DNA from: Massilia sp. YIM B02443
GTDB taxonomy: Bacteria; Pseudomonadota; Gammaproteobacteria; Burkholderiales; Burkholderiaceae_D
Assembly: GCF_030411955.1 (NCBI RefSeq)
Contig: NZ_JASNRA010000005.1
Span: 53,654 to 117,653, forward strand
Reading direction: 5' to 3'
Length of the DNA: 64,000 nucleotides
Within the stretch, counting starts at the first letter, position 1, and the number at the start of each line of letters is the position of its first letter. This document shows positions 44,722-54,278 of the stretch, piece by piece. The position numbers and the translations under genes were made by a program. The notes below the pieces were generated by a model that saw only the letters and a list, made by a program, of their open reading frames with translations, searched no databases and was not told where the DNA came from.

Positions 44722-46437
44722 TCAGGCCCGCCGCCGCGCCGGCGCCGCCGGGAGCGCGCGCACCGGCCCGCCGCGCATGGCGCTGCCGGGTGCACGCCGC
44801 TCGTCCACACCCTGGAAGTCGGCATCCTGCTCCTGATCCGCCTGCGCCGGTGATGCGGCTTCGCCCGCGTTCGGCACCACCTTGAAGATCGCCACCGCGC
44901 GCGCCAGGTTGACGGTCTGCTCGTGCAGGCTGGCCGCCGCCGCCGCGGCCTGCTCCACCAGCGCCGCGTTCTGCTGCGTCATGCCGTCCATCTGGCCCAC
45001 CGCGCGATTGACTTCGGCGATGCCGTCGGCCTGCTCGGTGCTGGCCACGCTGATGCGGCCGATGATGTCGTTCACCTGGCGCACCGACGAGACGATGTCG
45101 CCCATGCTGGCGCCGGCGTCCAGCACCGAGGCGTTGCCGTTCTCGATGATGGTCACCGAGTCGGCGATCAGGGTCTTGATCTCTTTCGCCGCCGCCGCCG
45201 AGCGCTGCGCCAGGGTGCGCACTTCGGCCGCCACCACCGCGAAGCCGCGTCCCTGTTCGCCGGCGCGCGCCGCTTCCACCGCCGCGTTCAGGGCCAGGAT
45301 ATTGGTCTGGAACGAGATGCCGTCGATCACGCCGATGATCTCGACGATCTTGCGCGAGCTGGCCTGGATCGACTCCATCGTGCTCACCGCGCGCTCCACC
45401 GCCTGGCCGCCGCGCGCCGCCAGCTGGGCCGCTTCCGCCGCCAGGCTGGAGGCCTGGCGCGCGTTGTCGGCGTTGTCCTTGACCGCCGTGGTCAAGGTCT
45501 CCATGGTGCTGGCGGTCTGCTCGAGCGAGCCGGCCTGCATCTCGGTGCGGGTCGACAGGTCCAGGTTGCCGCTGGCGATTTCCTGCGACGCGGTGTCGAT
45601 CGAGCGCACCGAATCCATCACGCTGTGCAGCGCCGCGTTCAGGCGTGCGATGGTGTGGTCGAGCGCGCGCGCGGTGTCGGCGATTTCGTCGCGTCCGAGC
45701 GCATTGTTGGGCGGGGCGTCGAGCCGGCCTTCGGCCAGTTCGGCCACCGTGTGCGCGATCGATTTGATCGATCCCAGCATGGCGCGCCGCACCAGCATCG
45801 TCACCGCCAGCGACAGCCCGATCGAGAGCACGACCAGGCCGGCCATGGTCCAGCCCAGCGCGCGGAATTCTTCCTTGGCGGCGCCATGCGCGTCCACGCT
45901 CAGCTTTTTCTCCAGCGCGGCGAGGCGCGCCAGCTCGGCGTCGAGCGCGACGAACTGCTGCTCGGCCTTCTGCATCGAGTTGGTGGCGATCGACTGGTCG
46001 ACCGACGCCATCTCGATGGTTTCGTTGACCGCCTTGCGGTAGCGCGTCAGCGCGCCCAATGAGGCCTCGATCGGCGCCCGCTCGGCGGCGTCGGCCACCT
46101 TGGCCAGTGCGGCCAGCTTGTCGGCCACGGCGGCGTGCTTGCTGCCGATGTCGGCGGTCAGCGCGGCGAGCCGATTCTGGGCGAAGCTGCCGTTGACCCA
46201 TGCCAGCAACTGGTAGATGTTGGCGTGCGCGAAGCGCGCCTCGCCGGCGACGTCGGCCACCGCCTGCAGGCGCGCCGCGCGCACCTGCACCATGTTTTCC
46301 AGCGACGCGTTCTGGCGCACCATGCCGTACCAGGCGGCCGCAGAGAGCATGGTCAACAGGACCAGCACCAGTCCCGGGGCCAGCAACAGCTTCTGGCCGA
46401 TCCGCAATTTGTTCAGCATGGGAACTCCGATAGACAT
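44722..46437 (-). CDS. Methyl-accepting chemotaxis protein
   Basis: A 571-residue chemoreceptor. TM1 is about 17-38, a periplasmic four-helix-bundle type sensor spans 39-190, TM2 about 195-215, then a HAMP domain (to about 270) and the signalling region. The hairpin tip motif is [19 protein letters not shown]. The C-terminus is a Pro/Ala/Arg-rich tail without a clear CheR-binding pentapeptide. The short gene upstream encodes an exported Cache-type protein, possibly a ligand-binding partner. An internal ATG (codon 7, [10 protein letters not shown]) could also be the start. Confidence 0.92.
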   Translation of the reverse strand: MSIGVPMLNKLRIGQKLLLAPGLVLVLLTMLSAAAWYGMVRQNASLENMVQVRAARLQAVADVAGEARFAHANIYQLLAWVNGSFAQNRLAALTADIGSKHAAVADKLAALAKVADAAERAPIEASLGALTRYRKAVNETIEMASVDQSIATNSMQKAEQQFVALDAELARLAALEKKLSVDAHGAAKEEFRALGWTMAGLVVLSIGLSLAVTMLVRRAMLGSIKSIAHTVAELAEGRLDAPPNNALGRDEIADTARALDHTIARLNAALHSVMDSVRSIDTASQEIASGNLDLSTRTEMQAGSLEQTASTMETLTTAVKDNADNARQASSLAAEAAQLAARGGQAVERAVSTMESIQASSRKIVEIIGVIDGISFQTNILALNAAVEAARAGEQGRGFAVVAAEVRTLAQRSAAAAKEIKTLIADSVTIIENGNASVLDAGASMGDIVSSVRQVNDIIGRISVASTEQADGIAEVNRAVGQMDGMTQQNAALVEQAAAAAASLHEQTVNLARAVAIFKVVPNAGEAASPAQADQEQDADFQGVDERRAPGSAMRGGPVRALPAAPARRRA

Positions 46438-46478
46438 GACCGCTGCCGAAGCGTTTCGCCCAGCGTTAGCAGTTGAAT

Positions 46479-46525
46479 CGTCACCCCCGCGAAGGCCTCA
46501 GCGGCCCTGCGGGGGCCCAAGTTTG
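46479..46525. repeat. Degenerate REP-like element
   Basis: CGTCACCCCCGCGAAGGC and the following GCGGGGGCCCAAGTTTG resemble the REP pair at 44589-44694, with CCAAGTTT at the same end, but with a longer, altered centre. It lies in the gap between the chemoreceptor and the Cache protein gene. Confidence 0.5.
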
Positions 46526-46562
46526 TTCGATCCGACGCGACGCCGGCGAACGCCAAAGCGCA

Positions 46563-47018
46563 TCACTTCTTGTAGATACCCGCTTCCAGCACCACGTCGT
46601 CCACGCGCAGGATATAGGTGGTCTTCGGCTCGATCTTGCCCGTGGTCGGGTTCTTGTACTGGTAATCGACCCAGCCCTTGCCCTTGGCCGCGGCCAGTTC
46701 GATGATCTCGCGCCGGTACTTCTTGCCGTTGGCGTCCGGCACGTCGGTCAGGTCCTTGCCGACGATCGAGGGGTTGTACGGGTGGGCCAGCACGATGCCG
46801 GTCTTGATGTCGCGCAGGTCGACGTACAGCGCGCCCTGCACGTAGTCCGGATGCTTGGCGTTGATGAGCTTCATCATCTCATCCTTGCCCTTGGACTTGA
46901 TCAGGGCCGCGCCGCGTTCGGCCATCGCGATGGCGTCCTTCTCGGTCGGCTCGTTGGCCTGGGCGGCGTTTGCAGCCAGTGCCAGGCACAGGGCGGCGAC
47001 GGTGGCGATCAGCTTCAT
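46563..47018 (-). CDS. Exported single-Cache-domain protein
   Basis: A 151-residue protein with a clear signal peptide (cleavage after ANAAQA, about residue 21) and a single sCache_2-type domain covering the rest. ALYVDLRDIKTGIVLAHPYNPSIVGKD has the typical Cache core, followed by GWVDYQYKNP. Free-standing periplasmic Cache proteins may bind small organic acids. Its position just upstream of a chemoreceptor on the same strand, 125 nt apart, suggests a ligand-binding protein for it, unproven. Confidence 0.8.
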   Translation of the reverse strand: MKLIATVAALCLALAANAAQANEPTEKDAIAMAERGAALIKSKGKDEMMKLINAKHPDYVQGALYVDLRDIKTGIVLAHPYNPSIVGKDLTDVPDANGKKYRREIIELAAAKGKGWVDYQYKNPTTGKIEPKTTYILRVDDVVLEAGIYKK

Positions 47019-47303
47019 GGTGGCTTCCTTTCGCGTGATGTACTTTGAAAATATTGCTTAAGTGCATTCACTAATGTAGCCAGCCGGCCCGACAATGATT
47101 TGCGCACGAACAAGCGGCACTGGCTCTGGCCCAGCCGTTGCGCCGCCGCCTCATTTGCCGCCAGCGTGCACCGGGTTTGTCCCGGCGCGTACGTCACCCG
47201 GCATCAGGTTGATTGACGGCAATTCTGAGCGCCAACGTGCTTCATAAGATGGGTTCTTCCCGGCAACTAGCCGCCGATTGGCCTTATTTTCTGGAGAATC
47301 TCC

Positions 47304-48728
47304 GTGACCACACCCGCCCCGACCCCTTCGAAGTTCAAGCCCTACACGCGACAGACGATCGCCACCGCGCGCCAATGGGACTGGCTCACTCCCGAGCTGC
47401 AAGAGGCGGTGCAGGTGGTATCCCACGTGCTGCCGTTTCGCACCAACGCCTATGTGATGGACGAACTGATCGACTGGAATCGCGTCCCCGACGATCCAAT
47501 CTACCGCCTGACCTTCCCGCACCGCGACATGCTGCCGGCGCACGAGTACGAGCAGCTGCGCGAGCTGGTGCTGCACAAGAAGGACGACGCCGCGATCGCG
47601 CGCCTGGTGCACGGCATCCGCATGCGCATGAACCCGCACCCGGCCGGCCAGATGACGCACAACGTGCCGCGCGTGAACGACGCCCCGCTCAAGGGCCTGC
47701 AGCACAAGTACAAGGAAACGGTGCTGTTCTTCCCCAGCGCCGGCCAGACCTGCCACGCCTACTGCACCTTCTGCTTCCGCTGGCCGCAGTTCGTCGGCAT
47801 GGAAGACATGAAGTTCGATGCGCGCGAATGCTCGGAGCTGGTCAATTACCTGAAGACCCAGCCGCAAGTCACCGACGTGCTGATCACCGGAGGCGACCCG
47901 ATGATCATGAACACCCGTTCGCTGACCGAGATCCTGGAGCCGCTGCTGGCGCCCGGACTGGAGCACATCCAGAACATCCGCATCGGCACCAAGTCGGTCG
48001 CCTATTGGCCGCAGCGCTTCGTGTCGGACAAGGACAGCGACGACCTGCTGCGCCTGTTCGAGCGCGTGGTCAATGCCGGCAAGAACCTGGCCATCATGGG
48101 CCACTACAACCACGCGGTCGAGCTGCGCGCGTCCGTTGCCCAGCAGGCGGTCAAGCGCATCGTCGGCACCGGCGCCACGCTGCGCATGCAGGGGCCGCTG
48201 ATCCGCCACATCAACGAAGACCCGAAGAGCTGGGCCGAGCTGTGGACCACCGGCGTGCGTCTGGGCGCGATTCCCTATTACATGTTCGTCGAGCGCGACA
48301 CCGGCCCGCGCGACTATTTCGCGCTGCCGCTGGCGCGCGCCCACGAGATCTTCCAGGAAGCGTATTCGATGGTCTCGGGCCTGTCGCGCACCGTGCGCGG
48401 GCCGTCGATGAGCGCCTTCCCGGGCAAGGTGGTGATCGACGGCGTGGTCACCATCAACGGCGAGAAGCTGTTTGCGCTGCAGTTTCTGCAGGCCAGGAAT
48501 CCCGACTGGGTGCGGCGGCCGTTCTTCGCCAGGTACGACGCCGAAGCCACCTGGCTCGATCACCTGAAGCCGGCGTTCGGGCGCGACCGCTTCTTCTTCG
48601 AGATGGAGAGCGGCGGTCCGCTGCGCGGTCCCGGCGGGCGTGTGATTCCGCTGGTGCCGAGCGGGCAGCACGGCGCCCATGCCGGGGCAGACTGCGGCAG
48701 CGCCGCCGCCGAATCCGACGCCGCCTGA
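47304..48728 (+). CDS. KamA-family radical SAM protein (lysine 2,3-aminomutase-like)
   Basis: A 474-residue radical SAM enzyme of the lysine 2,3-aminomutase family. The [4Fe-4S] motif is Cys150, Cys154 and Cys157 (TCHAYCTFC), followed by LITGGDPMIM for SAM binding. The region where classical aminomutases keep the PLP lysine is changed: SGLSRTVRGPSMSAFPGK is seen in place of the glycine-rich GGGGK stretch. Start is GTG with GGAG 7 nt upstream. It is 3 nt from the MFS gene, so they are coupled. The substrate is uncertain. Confidence 0.8.
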   Translation: MTTPAPTPSKFKPYTRQTIATARQWDWLTPELQEAVQVVSHVLPFRTNAYVMDELIDWNRVPDDPIYRLTFPHRDMLPAHEYEQLRELVLHKKDDAAIARLVHGIRMRMNPHPAGQMTHNVPRVNDAPLKGLQHKYKETVLFFPSAGQTCHAYCTFCFRWPQFVGMEDMKFDARECSELVNYLKTQPQVTDVLITGGDPMIMNTRSLTEILEPLLAPGLEHIQNIRIGTKSVAYWPQRFVSDKDSDDLLRLFERVVNAGKNLAIMGHYNHAVELRASVAQQAVKRIVGTGATLRMQGPLIRHINEDPKSWAELWTTGVRLGAIPYYMFVERDTGPRDYFALPLARAHEIFQEAYSMVSGLSRTVRGPSMSAFPGKVVIDGVVTINGEKLFALQFLQARNPDWVRRPFFARYDAEATWLDHLKPAFGRDRFFFEMESGGPLRGPGGRVIPLVPSGQHGAHAGADCGSAAAESDAA

Positions 48729-48731
48729 CCC

Positions 48732-50015
48732 ATGCAGCCCGCCGCCGCCCCGGGTCCGGCCCCGGCCGCACTGCCGATGCCGCGCCTGTCCGGGCTGGCG
48801 GTGTTCTTCTATGTGTTTCTGCCGTTCGCGCTCGGCCACTACCTGTCTTCGCTGCTGCGCAACGTGAACGCGGTGCTGGCGTCGAACCTGGTGGGGTCGC
48901 TGGCGCTGACGCCGGGACAACTCGGCCTGCTGACCAGCGCTTTCTTCTTCGCCTTCGCCCTGGTCCAGCTGCCGGTCGGGATCGCGCTCGACCGCCACGG
49001 GCCGCGCCGGGTGCAACTGACCATGCTGCTGCTGGCCTCCTTCGGCGCGCTGCTGTTCGCGCGCGGCGAAGGCTTCATGCAGCTGCTGCTGGCGCGCGCC
49101 GTGATGGGCTGCGGCCTGGGCGGCTGCTTCATGGCGGCGGTGAAGGCGATGTCGACCTGGATCGCGCCGAATCGCCTGCCGTCGGTGCACGGCTACCTGA
49201 TCGCGGTCGGCGGCATGGGCGCGGCCAGCGCCACCATGCCGGTGCGCGCCGCGCTCGAATACACCGACTGGCGCGGCCTGTTCCTGCTGCTGGCGGGGCT
49301 GGTGGCCTGCACCGGCCTGTTGATCGCGCTGCTGTACCCGAAGAGCGACGGCCCGGCGGCCAGCCGCGGTCCGCTGCTGCCGGCGCTGCGCGAAGTCTGG
49401 CGCGCCCCAAGCTTCCGTTCGGTGGTCTCGCTGGTCTTGATCCCGCATGCGGTGTTCTTCGGCATCCAGGGCCTCTGGATCGGGCGCTGGCTGAGCGACG
49501 TGGCGCATTATCCCGAGGACGCAGTCGCCTACTTGCTGTACCTGGGGATGGCGGCGGTGGTGTTCGGCGCCATCGCGGTCGGCATGCTGACCGAATGGGC
49601 CGGGCGGCGCGGCATGCCGCCGCTCGACGTGGCGGCGGCCGGCATCACCGTGTTCGTGCTGGTGCAGGCGGCGTTCGTGATCGGTTACCGGCCCAGCTTC
49701 CAGGTATTGTCGGTGCTGTTCACGCTGGTGGGCACCATCACCGGCATCGAGTACGCGATCGTGGCCCAGGCCATGCCGCGCGAGCTGACCGGGCGCGCCG
49801 CGACGTTCCTCAACCTGTTGATCTTCATCGGCGCCTTCCTGGTGCAGGCCGGCTTCGGGCTGGTGGTCGGCCTGTGGCCGCCGGACCTGCTGGGCCACGC
49901 GCCGGCCCAGGCCTACCGCGTCGGCTTCGCCCTGCTGGTGCTGATCCAGCTGCCCGGATTGTGGCTGTTCGCGCGGCGCCGCAAGCGTGTCGCGGCGCCG
50001 CCGGCCGAAGCCTGA
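48732..50015 (+). CDS. MFS transporter paired with the KamA-like enzyme
   Basis: A 427-residue major facilitator protein with 12 predicted helices. The loop 2-3 motif is DRHGPRRVQ near residue 90. A proline/alanine-rich head of ~18 residues precedes the first helix, and the C-terminus is basic. Its ATG is 3 nt after the KamA-like stop, without its own strong ribosome-binding site, so it is translated with it. It probably moves the substrate or product of the radical-SAM enzyme; direction and compound are unknown. Confidence 0.85.
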   Translation: MQPAAAPGPAPAALPMPRLSGLAVFFYVFLPFALGHYLSSLLRNVNAVLASNLVGSLALTPGQLGLLTSAFFFAFALVQLPVGIALDRHGPRRVQLTMLLLASFGALLFARGEGFMQLLLARAVMGCGLGGCFMAAVKAMSTWIAPNRLPSVHGYLIAVGGMGAASATMPVRAALEYTDWRGLFLLLAGLVACTGLLIALLYPKSDGPAASRGPLLPALREVWRAPSFRSVVSLVLIPHAVFFGIQGLWIGRWLSDVAHYPEDAVAYLLYLGMAAVVFGAIAVGMLTEWAGRRGMPPLDVAAAGITVFVLVQAAFVIGYRPSFQVLSVLFTLVGTITGIEYAIVAQAMPRELTGRAATFLNLLIFIGAFLVQAGFGLVVGLWPPDLLGHAPAQAYRVGFALLVLIQLPGLWLFARRRKRVAAPPAEA

Positions 50016-50097
50016 ATCCGGTTTCGGCTCGGCCGTAACGGGCGCGGCATCGCCGCCCGTCAATATAGAATTGCGCATTCGTCTACTGGGGACCACC

Positions 50098-51411
50098 ATG
50101 CGCAATCGACTGCCTCGCCTGTGTCTCGGCGCCACCCTGGTGCTGCTCGCCGCCTGCGGCGACAGATCGACCCTGCAGCCGGGCGCCGACGTCGGCCCGC
50201 AGCCGATGCTCAAGGCGCCCGACAAGGGGCTGATCCCGACCGTGAACATCGCGCCGGCCAAGGGCTGGCCGGCGGGCGGCATGCCGACACCGGCGGCCGG
50301 GCTGGCGGTGAACGCCTTCGGCGTCGCGCTCGACCATCCGCGCTGGCTGACCGTGCTGCCCAACGGCGACGTGCTGGTGGCCGAGACCAATGCGCCCAAG
50401 CGCGAAGGCCGGGGCATCAAGGGATATGTGATGGCCAAGGTGATGGCCAGGGCCGGCGCCGGCGTGCCGAGCGCGAACCGCATCTCGCTGCTGCGCGACA
50501 CCGATGGCGACGGCGTGGCCGACCTGAAAAGCGTCTTCCTCAAGGATCTGAACTCCCCGTTCGGCATGGCGCTGGTGGGCGACACCCTGTACGTGGCGAA
50601 TACCGACGGTGTGCTGCGCTTCCCGTACAAGGAAGGCGCCACCGAGATCCTCGACAAGGGCCAATTGGTGGCGCCGCTGCCGGGCGGGCCGCTGAATCAC
50701 CACTGGACCAAGAACATCATCGCCAGCAAGGACGGCAGCAAGCTGTACGCCACCACGGGCTCGAACAGCAACGTCGCCGAGAACGGCATCGAGAACGAGG
50801 AAAACCGCGCCGCGATCCTGGAGATCGACATCGCCAGCGGCAAAACGCGGGTGTTCGCCTCGGGCCTGCGCAACCCGAATGGCCTGGCCTGGCATCCGCA
50901 GACCGGCGCCCTGTGGACGGTGGTGAACGAGCGTGACCTGATCGGCAGCGACCTGGTGCCCGACTACCTGACCTCGGTGAAGGACGGCGGCTTCTATGGC
51001 TGGCCGTACAGCTACTACGGCAAGCACGTCGACACCCGCGTCAAGCCGCCGCGGCCCGACCTGGTGGCCAGGGCGATCGCGCCGGATTATGCGCTCGGCG
51101 CCCACGTCGCCGCACTCGGCCTGGCCTTCTACGACGGCACGCTGCTGCCGGAACAGTACCGTCACGGCGCCATCGTCGGCAACCACGGTTCCTGGAACCG
51201 CCGTCCGCACGCGGGCTACAACGTGGTGTTCGTGCCGTTCAAGGACGGCATGCCGGGCGGGAAGCCGGTCGAGCTGCTCACCGGTTTCATCAACGGGGAA
51301 GGCGAAGCCTACGGGCGCCCGGTCGGCGTCGCGGTGGACCGCAAGGGCGCCGTGCTGGTGGCCGACGACGTCGGCAACGTGATCTGGCGCGTGGTGCCGG
51401 ACGCGCGCTGA
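50098..51411 (+). CDS. Sorbosone dehydrogenase-like lipoprotein (beta-propeller)
   Basis: A 437-residue exported protein with lipobox LLAAC (Cys20). The rest is a six-bladed beta-propeller of the L-sorbosone dehydrogenase/glucose dehydrogenase type, with [30 protein letters not shown] and VGNHGSWNR motifs. Relatives use PQQ to oxidise sugars in the periplasm; I cannot confirm the cofactor residues. A TATAGAAT stretch before the start may be its -10, and GGGGACC its ribosome-binding site. It is convergent with the terminal-oxidase operon. Confidence 0.82.
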   Translation: MRNRLPRLCLGATLVLLAACGDRSTLQPGADVGPQPMLKAPDKGLIPTVNIAPAKGWPAGGMPTPAAGLAVNAFGVALDHPRWLTVLPNGDVLVAETNAPKREGRGIKGYVMAKVMARAGAGVPSANRISLLRDTDGDGVADLKSVFLKDLNSPFGMALVGDTLYVANTDGVLRFPYKEGATEILDKGQLVAPLPGGPLNHHWTKNIIASKDGSKLYATTGSNSNVAENGIENEENRAAILEIDIASGKTRVFASGLRNPNGLAWHPQTGALWTVVNERDLIGSDLVPDYLTSVKDGGFYGWPYSYYGKHVDTRVKPPRPDLVARAIAPDYALGAHVAALGLAFYDGTLLPEQYRHGAIVGNHGSWNRRPHAGYNVVFVPFKDGMPGGKPVELLTGFINGEGEAYGRPVGVAVDRKGAVLVADDVGNVIWRVVPDAR

Positions 51412-51436
51412 CACGTCCGGCGCCATCCCGTGCTAC

Positions 51437-51766
51437 TCAGGCGCAGCCGCGCACCAGCAGCACCGGGATCCCGGTCCATACGACCGCGATGAACGACAGC
51501 ACGGCGCCGGCCGCCGCCACGTAGTCGGTGAACTCCTTGCGGGGCGATGCGCGCAGGCGCCGCTGCGCCGCGACGCCGATCCAGGCGCAGGCCGCCAGCG
51601 CGGCCAGCGTCGCCGCCCCCAGCAGATATGGATTCGGTCCCCCGGGACGCCAGCCGCCCGGCGTGCACTGGGCGGCGGCCACGATGTAGCAGAAGCCGAA
51701 GTGGGCGGCCCAGATCAGGAAGGGCAGCGCGGCGCCGGTGGCGCGGCGCAGGAAGTGGTCGCTCAT
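51437..51766 (-). CDS. Small membrane protein of the oxidase operon
   Basis: A 109-residue protein with three hydrophobic segments (about 10-33, 46-66 and 82-103). It lies 4 nt after the CoxA-CoxC gene on the same strand, so it belongs to the oxidase operon and may be a small extra subunit or assembly factor. It contains a Cys33 and a C-terminal Cys108, no known heme or copper motif, and no family that I recognise. Confidence 0.65.
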   Translation of the reverse strand: MSDHFLRRATGAALPFLIWAAHFGFCYIVAAAQCTPGGWRPGGPNPYLLGAATLAALAACAWIGVAAQRRLRASPRKEFTDYVAAAGAVLSFIAVVWTGIPVLLVRGCA

Positions 51767-51770
51767 GTCT

Positions 51771-54278
51771 TTACTCCATCACCAGCAGCAGGCCGCGCAC
51801 CACCAGCACGCCCGCGATGCCCTGCAGCGTCACGTAGTGCCAGATCAGCGCGATGTTGTCGCGCGTGGCGCGGTTTTCCGGCTTGATCAAACGGCGCCAG
51901 GCGCGCACGCACAGGTAGGGCGCCGCCAGCAGCAGCACGAACAGCATCACGCCCTGGAAACCGAGCAGAATCGCGATCGAAGCGCTCCAGGCGTCGCGGG
52001 TAGAGTCCAGGTGCACCAGGCGCCAGCCATGCAGGTCGACCCCGAAGGCGGCGGTGGTGCACGCCAGGGCCGCGACCAGCAGCCACGGCGTGAGACTCTG
52101 CCTGACCCGGTCGCTCAGCCACACCAGCAGCGAGCCGCCCAGCAGCAGGCCGACGTTCAATAGCGTCCACAGCGTGTCCGGCAGCGAGGCGCCCGGCGGC
52201 GGGCAGATCTGCAGCCGCATCGAGGTGTGGATATAGACGTAGGCGAACGACGAGTAGATCAGGCCGATCACCACCAGCATGATGAAGGTGCCCCACCACG
52301 AATGCGAACGCATGCCCACGGCGCCGACGGGCAGCGTGATCCCGCCGCCGATGTCGACTTCGCGCTGCGGCACCGAGCGGTCCGATTGCCACAGCCAGGC
52401 GATGATCGAGCCGATCGCAACGATGCCGCAGATGAAGGCCAGCACCATCGCCTTGACGGTCAGCAACAGGAAGAAGCCGGCGGTGCCGAAAGCGCCCAGC
52501 ACGGTCAGCCAGCTGTCGCCGGGCAGGATCATCAGGTAAGCCGGCCTGGCGGAAGCCGGGCTGGTGGCGATGGTCTCGCGCTTGCCGGTGGCGGTATTCG
52601 GCAGGTAGTGGCGCGCATCGGCCACTTCTTGCGACAGCGTCGGCTGGTCCCACAGCGGATCGTCGCTGGTGATCTTCGGGATGCTGCGGTTGCCGTAGTC
52701 TTCCGACGGCAGCCACTCGAGCGTGGCCGCATTCCACGGATTGCCCACCTCCTTGGTCGGACGGCGCAGCGTGCGCACGGCATCGACGATCATCAACAGG
52801 ATGCCGAGCGCGAACAGGAACGAGCCAATGGTCGAGATCATGTTCAACCAGTCCCACCCCATCTCGTGCGAGTAGGTATACACGCGGCGCGGCATGCCGA
52901 ACAGGCCGGTGATGTGCATCGGGAAGAAGCTGATGTTGAAGCCGCCGAACAGCAGCCAGAAGATCGGCCGCGCCCACTTTTCGGACAGCGTGTTGCCGTT
53001 GATGAGGGGCAGCCAGTAATAGATCGCGGCGAACACCGGGAACACCATGCCGCCGATCAGCACGTAGTGCAGGTGGGCGACGATGAAATAGGTGTCGTGC
53101 ACCTGCCAGTCGAACGGCACCACCGCCACCATCACGCCGGTCAGGCCGCCGAGCACGAAGATGAACATGAAGCCGAGCATGAACAGCGTCGGCGCGTTCA
53201 TCGTCACGCGCCCGCTCCACAGCGTCGCGATCCAGCCGAACACCTGGATCCCGGTCGGGATCGCGACCGCCATGCTGGCCGCCGAGATCAGCGTCATCTC
53301 GAGCGTGCCCAGGCCGGTGGTGAACATGTGGTGCGCCCACAGGCCGAAGCTGAAGATGCCGACGCCCACCAGCGCCACCACGATGGTGCGCCGTCCCACC
53401 AGCCGGTTCTGGGCGATGGTCGGGATCATGGTCGAGATCATGCCGGCCGCCGGCAGGAAGATGATGTAGACCTCGGGGTGGCCGAAGAACCAGAACAGGT
53501 GCTGCCAGATCAGCGGATCGCCGCCGCGTTCGGCCTCGAAGATCGGCATGTTGAAGGCACGCTCGAGCTCGAGCAGCGCGGTGCCGGCGATCACCGCCGG
53601 GAAGGCGATCACGATCATCACGCCCACCACCAGCATGGCCCAGGCGTACACCGGCATGCGGCGCAGGGTCATGCCCGGCGCGCGCGTGAACAGGATGCCG
53701 ACGATCAGTTCGATCGCGCCGGCGATGGCCGAGATCTCGATGAAGCCGATCCCCAGCAGCCAGAAGTCGGCGTTCAGGCCGGGCGAATACTTCATGCCGG
53801 TCAGCGGCGGGTACATGAACCAGCCGCCGTCCGGCGCCAGCCCCCAGAACAGGGTGCAGAAAAAGGCCAGGCCGCCGAAGGCGTAGCACCAGAAGGCGTA
53901 GGCCGAGAGACGCGGGAACGGTAAATCGCGCGCCCCCAGCATGTTGGGCAGCAGGTAGACCGCGATCGCTTCGACGATCGGAATCGCGAACAGGAACATC
54001 ATCACGGTGCCGTGCATCGTGAAGATCTGGTTGTAGGTGCTGGCCGCCACCAGGTCGTTGTCCGGCACCGCCAGCTGCACCCGCATGATCAGGGCCAGGA
54101 TCCCGGCCAGGATGAAGAACAGGATCGCGGTGCCGATGTACATCAGCCCGATATTGGTGTTGTTGACGCTTTTGAAGAAGCGCCAGCCGCTCGGGGTTTC
54201 CCAGACCTCTTCGAGGCGGGTCAGTTCCAGCGGTGGGCGGGGCAGGGAGTTCGGGAGTGCGTCGTCGCGCGTGGTCAT
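51771..54278 (-). CDS. Cytochrome c oxidase subunit I-III fusion
   Basis: An 835-residue protein. Residues about 1-560 are haem-copper oxidase subunit I: FTMHGTVMMFLF supplies a haem ligand His, FFGHPEVYI the CuB His and the cross-linked Tyr, HHMFT two CuB histidines and IVAHLHYVL the haem histidines. From about 590 to 835 it continues as a subunit III-like membrane domain with HSWWGTF and a LLGFQGVMLF region. Such I-III fusions occur in caa3-type oxidases. It overlaps coxB by 4 nt. It is the catalytic proton-pumping subunit. Confidence 0.92.
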   Translation of the reverse strand: MTTRDDALPNSLPRPPLELTRLEEVWETPSGWRFFKSVNNTNIGLMYIGTAILFFILAGILALIMRVQLAVPDNDLVAASTYNQIFTMHGTVMMFLFAIPIVEAIAVYLLPNMLGARDLPFPRLSAYAFWCYAFGGLAFFCTLFWGLAPDGGWFMYPPLTGMKYSPGLNADFWLLGIGFIEISAIAGAIELIVGILFTRAPGMTLRRMPVYAWAMLVVGVMIVIAFPAVIAGTALLELERAFNMPIFEAERGGDPLIWQHLFWFFGHPEVYIIFLPAAGMISTMIPTIAQNRLVGRRTIVVALVGVGIFSFGLWAHHMFTTGLGTLEMTLISAASMAVAIPTGIQVFGWIATLWSGRVTMNAPTLFMLGFMFIFVLGGLTGVMVAVVPFDWQVHDTYFIVAHLHYVLIGGMVFPVFAAIYYWLPLINGNTLSEKWARPIFWLLFGGFNISFFPMHITGLFGMPRRVYTYSHEMGWDWLNMISTIGSFLFALGILLMIVDAVRTLRRPTKEVGNPWNAATLEWLPSEDYGNRSIPKITSDDPLWDQPTLSQEVADARHYLPNTATGKRETIATSPASARPAYLMILPGDSWLTVLGAFGTAGFFLLLTVKAMVLAFICGIVAIGSIIAWLWQSDRSVPQREVDIGGGITLPVGAVGMRSHSWWGTFIMLVVIGLIYSSFAYVYIHTSMRLQICPPPGASLPDTLWTLLNVGLLLGGSLLVWLSDRVRQSLTPWLLVAALACTTAAFGVDLHGWRLVHLDSTRDAWSASIAILLGFQGVMLFVLLLAAPYLCVRAWRRLIKPENRATRDNIALIWHYVTLQGIAGVLVVRGLLLVME

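Noticed and set aside
47304..48728. KamA-like gene as EpmB (EF-P lysine aminomutase)
   Set aside because: It is longer than EpmB (about 340 residues), and neither efp nor epmA is near.
47151..50657. 1168-codon open frame opposite the KamA and MFS genes
   Set aside because: Same reason: a stop-poor antisense frame over well-supported plus-strand genes, with low-complexity Gln/Arg-rich product.
51771..54278. Separate coxA and coxC genes joined by a sequencing error
   Set aside because: The frame is continuous across the junction with a normal linker, and I-III fusions are known in caa3-type oxidases.
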